Source: an uncultured Chloroflexota bacterium (GTDB lineage: Bacteria > Chloroflexota > Dehalococcoidia > UBA2247 > RBG-13-53-26). From it: DNA of 6,549 nt. A program made the translations under genes and the position numbers. Shown here piece by piece: positions 5,859-6,549 of the stretch (positions are counted from its first letter, which is position 1; each line of letters opens with the position of its first letter). The DNA is taken from positions 1 through 6,549 of the forward strand of contig CALMBS010000056.1 of the NCBI GenBank assembly GCA_937860285.1, given 5' to 3'. The notes beneath the pieces were generated by a model. The model did not search any database. It had not been told where the DNA came from and was given only the letters and a program-made list of their open reading frames with translations.

Positions 5859-6223
5859 GCGAAGATCCGGGGTCTCATCTGCTCGTAGAGCGCCAGGGGC
5901 ACGGTGAGGCTGGCCAGCTCCGGGTCCCCCACCGACAGCTCCACCGCCCTCCACCCCACGTACAGGTGGCCGTCGCGCGGCCGCTTGAGGTCCGACCAGG
6001 GGACCAGCAGCGGGCGGGGGCCGCCCAGGACCGAACCCAGCGCGGGGCGGGGATGGAGGTACAGCCCCCGGTCCGCCAGGACCACGGTCACGCAGAGCCG
6101 CCACCTCACGGCCCCCACCTTGATGGTCTGCCCGGTGAGCCTGGCGCCGGGCGGCTCGGCGTTCGCCCCGTATTTGGGCAGCAGCCTGTTCCAGCCGCTG
6201 CCTCTGGTGAAGAGCCAGTACAT
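5852..6223 (-). CDS. Small conserved-looking protein with possible PH/GRAM-like fold, 123 residues
   Basis: This is a soluble protein that I cannot name. It opens MYWLFTRGSGWNRLLPKY, then has a run of likely beta strands: QTIKVGAVRWRLCVTVVLADRG (about 32-53), GLYLH (53-57), PLLVPWSDL (71-79), LYVGWRAVELSVG (87-99) and a final ASLTVPL before a short helix. The pattern of a GLYL strand followed by a proline-rich turn and a PLLVPWSDL strand occurs in many small uncharacterised bacterial proteins and looks like a PH/GRAM-type half-barrel; that fold call is inference. The ATG at 6223 has AGGGAGGG (complement of 6228-6235) at the right distance. It is the first gene of the minus-strand operon and is coupled to the 478-residue gene. 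A short extended -10 promoter lies about 20 bases upstream, inside a dyad. Confidence 0.8.
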   Translation of the reverse strand: MYWLFTRGSGWNRLLPKYGANAEPPGARLTGQTIKVGAVRWRLCVTVVLADRGLYLHPRPALGSVLGGPRPLLVPWSDLKRPRDGHLYVGWRAVELSVGDPELASLTVPLALYEQMRPRIFAR

Positions 6224-6231
6224 GCCGCCCT

Positions 6232-6259
6232 CCCTGTACGAATAGTAGCACGTACAGGG
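6232..6259 (-). promoter_or_regulatory. Extended -10 promoter inside a perfect 9-bp dyad (candidate operator)
   Basis: CCCTGTACG (6232-6240) and CGTACAGGG (6251-6259) are exact inverted copies ten bases apart, so their centres are 19 bases apart, close to two helical turns. On the minus strand the spacer carries TGCTACTAT, an extended -10 element (TACTAT at 6247-6242) that needs no good -35, and none is seen. Transcription would start near 6235, about a dozen bases before the ATG. A dimeric regulator bound here would cover the promoter. The same bases could also form an RNA hairpin if transcription began further upstream. Confidence 0.5.
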
Positions 6260-6264
6260 GGCGG

Positions 6265-6310
6265 CAGGCCACCGCCGGAGATGGCCCGTTCCCGAGGTGG
6301 CCTGGCGGTG
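6265..6310. repeat. Overlapping inverted repeats in the divergent intergenic region
   Basis: CAGGCCACC (6265-6273) pairs perfectly with GGTGGCCTG (6296-6304). Overlapping it, CACCGCC (6270-6276) pairs with GGCGGTG (6304-6310). The two pairings share bases, so they exclude each other. They lie between the minus-strand operon promoter and the PAS gene. They could be binding sites or an attenuator-like structure, or reflect base composition. Confidence 0.4.
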
Positions 6311-6370
6311 TCTGCTTCACCCGGGGCACGGTGGCGCTCAACAGGAACAGGCGCGAGGGCGGGCGGGCAC

Positions 6371-6400
6371 TTGAAGCGGGGGGCCGGGCCGTGCGAGAAT
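6371..6400 (+). promoter_or_regulatory. Candidate promoter for the PAS-domain gene
   Basis: TTGAAG (6371-6376) and GAGAAT (6395-6400) are separated by 18 bases, each with four of six consensus matches. This would give a leader of about 20 bases containing the ribosome site CGGGAGG (6416-6422). The -10 lacks the conserved first T, so the match is only fair. Confidence 0.3.
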
Positions 6401-6428
6401 GGCCTCAGCAGCCATCGGGAGGCCAGTG

Positions 6429-6549
6429 ATGGATTCGTCTGACCGCTACAGAGCCGTGGTGATGGCGGCCGAGCGCGCCGGCCACGGCGTCGTCATTCTC
6501 CAGAACAAGGCCGGCAGAGAGGCGGCCGTCATCTTCGCCAACAAGGCCA
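6429..6549 (+). CDS. Start of a PAS-domain protein (partial, runs off the window)
   Basis: The first 40 codons are present: MDSSDRYRAVVMAAERAG, then HGVVILQNKAGREAAVIFANKA. The pattern of an amphipathic helix followed by xGVVILQ, a charged turn and a second strand ending FANKA is the classic opening of a PAS domain, in which a ligand or cofactor is sensed. Most such proteins are sensor histidine kinases, diguanylate cyclases or PAS-linked regulators, but the output domain lies beyond the window. The ATG at 6429 is preferred over the adjoining in-frame GTG at 6426 because CGGGAGG (6416-6422) is six bases upstream of it. It is transcribed away from the PH-like operon and shares about 200 bases of intergenic DNA with it. 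Confidence 0.75.
   Translation, partial: MDSSDRYRAVVMAAERAGHGVVILQNKAGREAAVIFANKA

Noticed and set aside
5684..6442. 252-codon plus-strand frame opposite the PH-like operon
   Set aside because: It lies antisense to the coupled genes, spans their promoter and dyad, and has no domain signature.

Overview
The window is very GC-rich. Long open frames run antisense to every real gene, as expected when third codon positions are almost all G or C. Shine-Dalgarno sites are strong, and several promoters look like ordinary sigma-70-type elements. Protein style (an actinobacterial-looking surface protein with FN3 and IPT/TIG domains, multi-zinc-ribbon proteins, a PAS sensor) suggests a deep-branching Actinomycetota, perhaps near Geothermincolia. 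That placement is an impression from protein style, not a database result. There is no RNA gene, insertion sequence or CRISPR array that I can support.

Layout. Bases 2-40 are probably the last codons of an upstream gene, followed by a long GC hairpin. A promoter at 124-152 leads into a large exported, membrane-anchored surface protein (240-2732): signal peptide, a seven-repeat beta-propeller, three FN3-like modules, one IPT/TIG module, and a C-terminal transmembrane anchor. Convergent to it is a 65-residue two-helix membrane protein on the minus strand (2883-3080). Divergent from that small gene is a two-gene plus-strand operon (3326-4367) encoding an all-zinc-ribbon protein with 16 cysteines and a larger protein with an N-terminal cysteine module and a C-terminal double zinc ribbon. 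Convergent to this pair is a two-gene minus-strand operon (6223 down to 4411). Its first gene encodes a 123-residue protein and its second a 478-residue protein. Both are soluble proteins of unknown function with beta-rich segments that resemble PH/GRAM-like folds. The second gene's ribosome-binding site overlaps the first gene's stop codon. Finally, at 6429 the start of a PAS-domain protein runs off the right edge, divergent from the operon.

How they may work together. The zinc-ribbon pair and the PH-like pair end face to face with only 43 bases between them, and I have the impression of having seen similar proteins as uncharacterised families in Gram-positive thermophiles. A shared role, for example a zinc-ribbon adaptor with a lipid- or peptide-binding PH-like partner, is inference only. 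The most distinctive regulatory signal is a perfect 9-bp dyad (6232-6240 and 6251-6259) that brackets an extended -10 element in front of the PH-like operon. It looks like an operator for a dimeric repressor.
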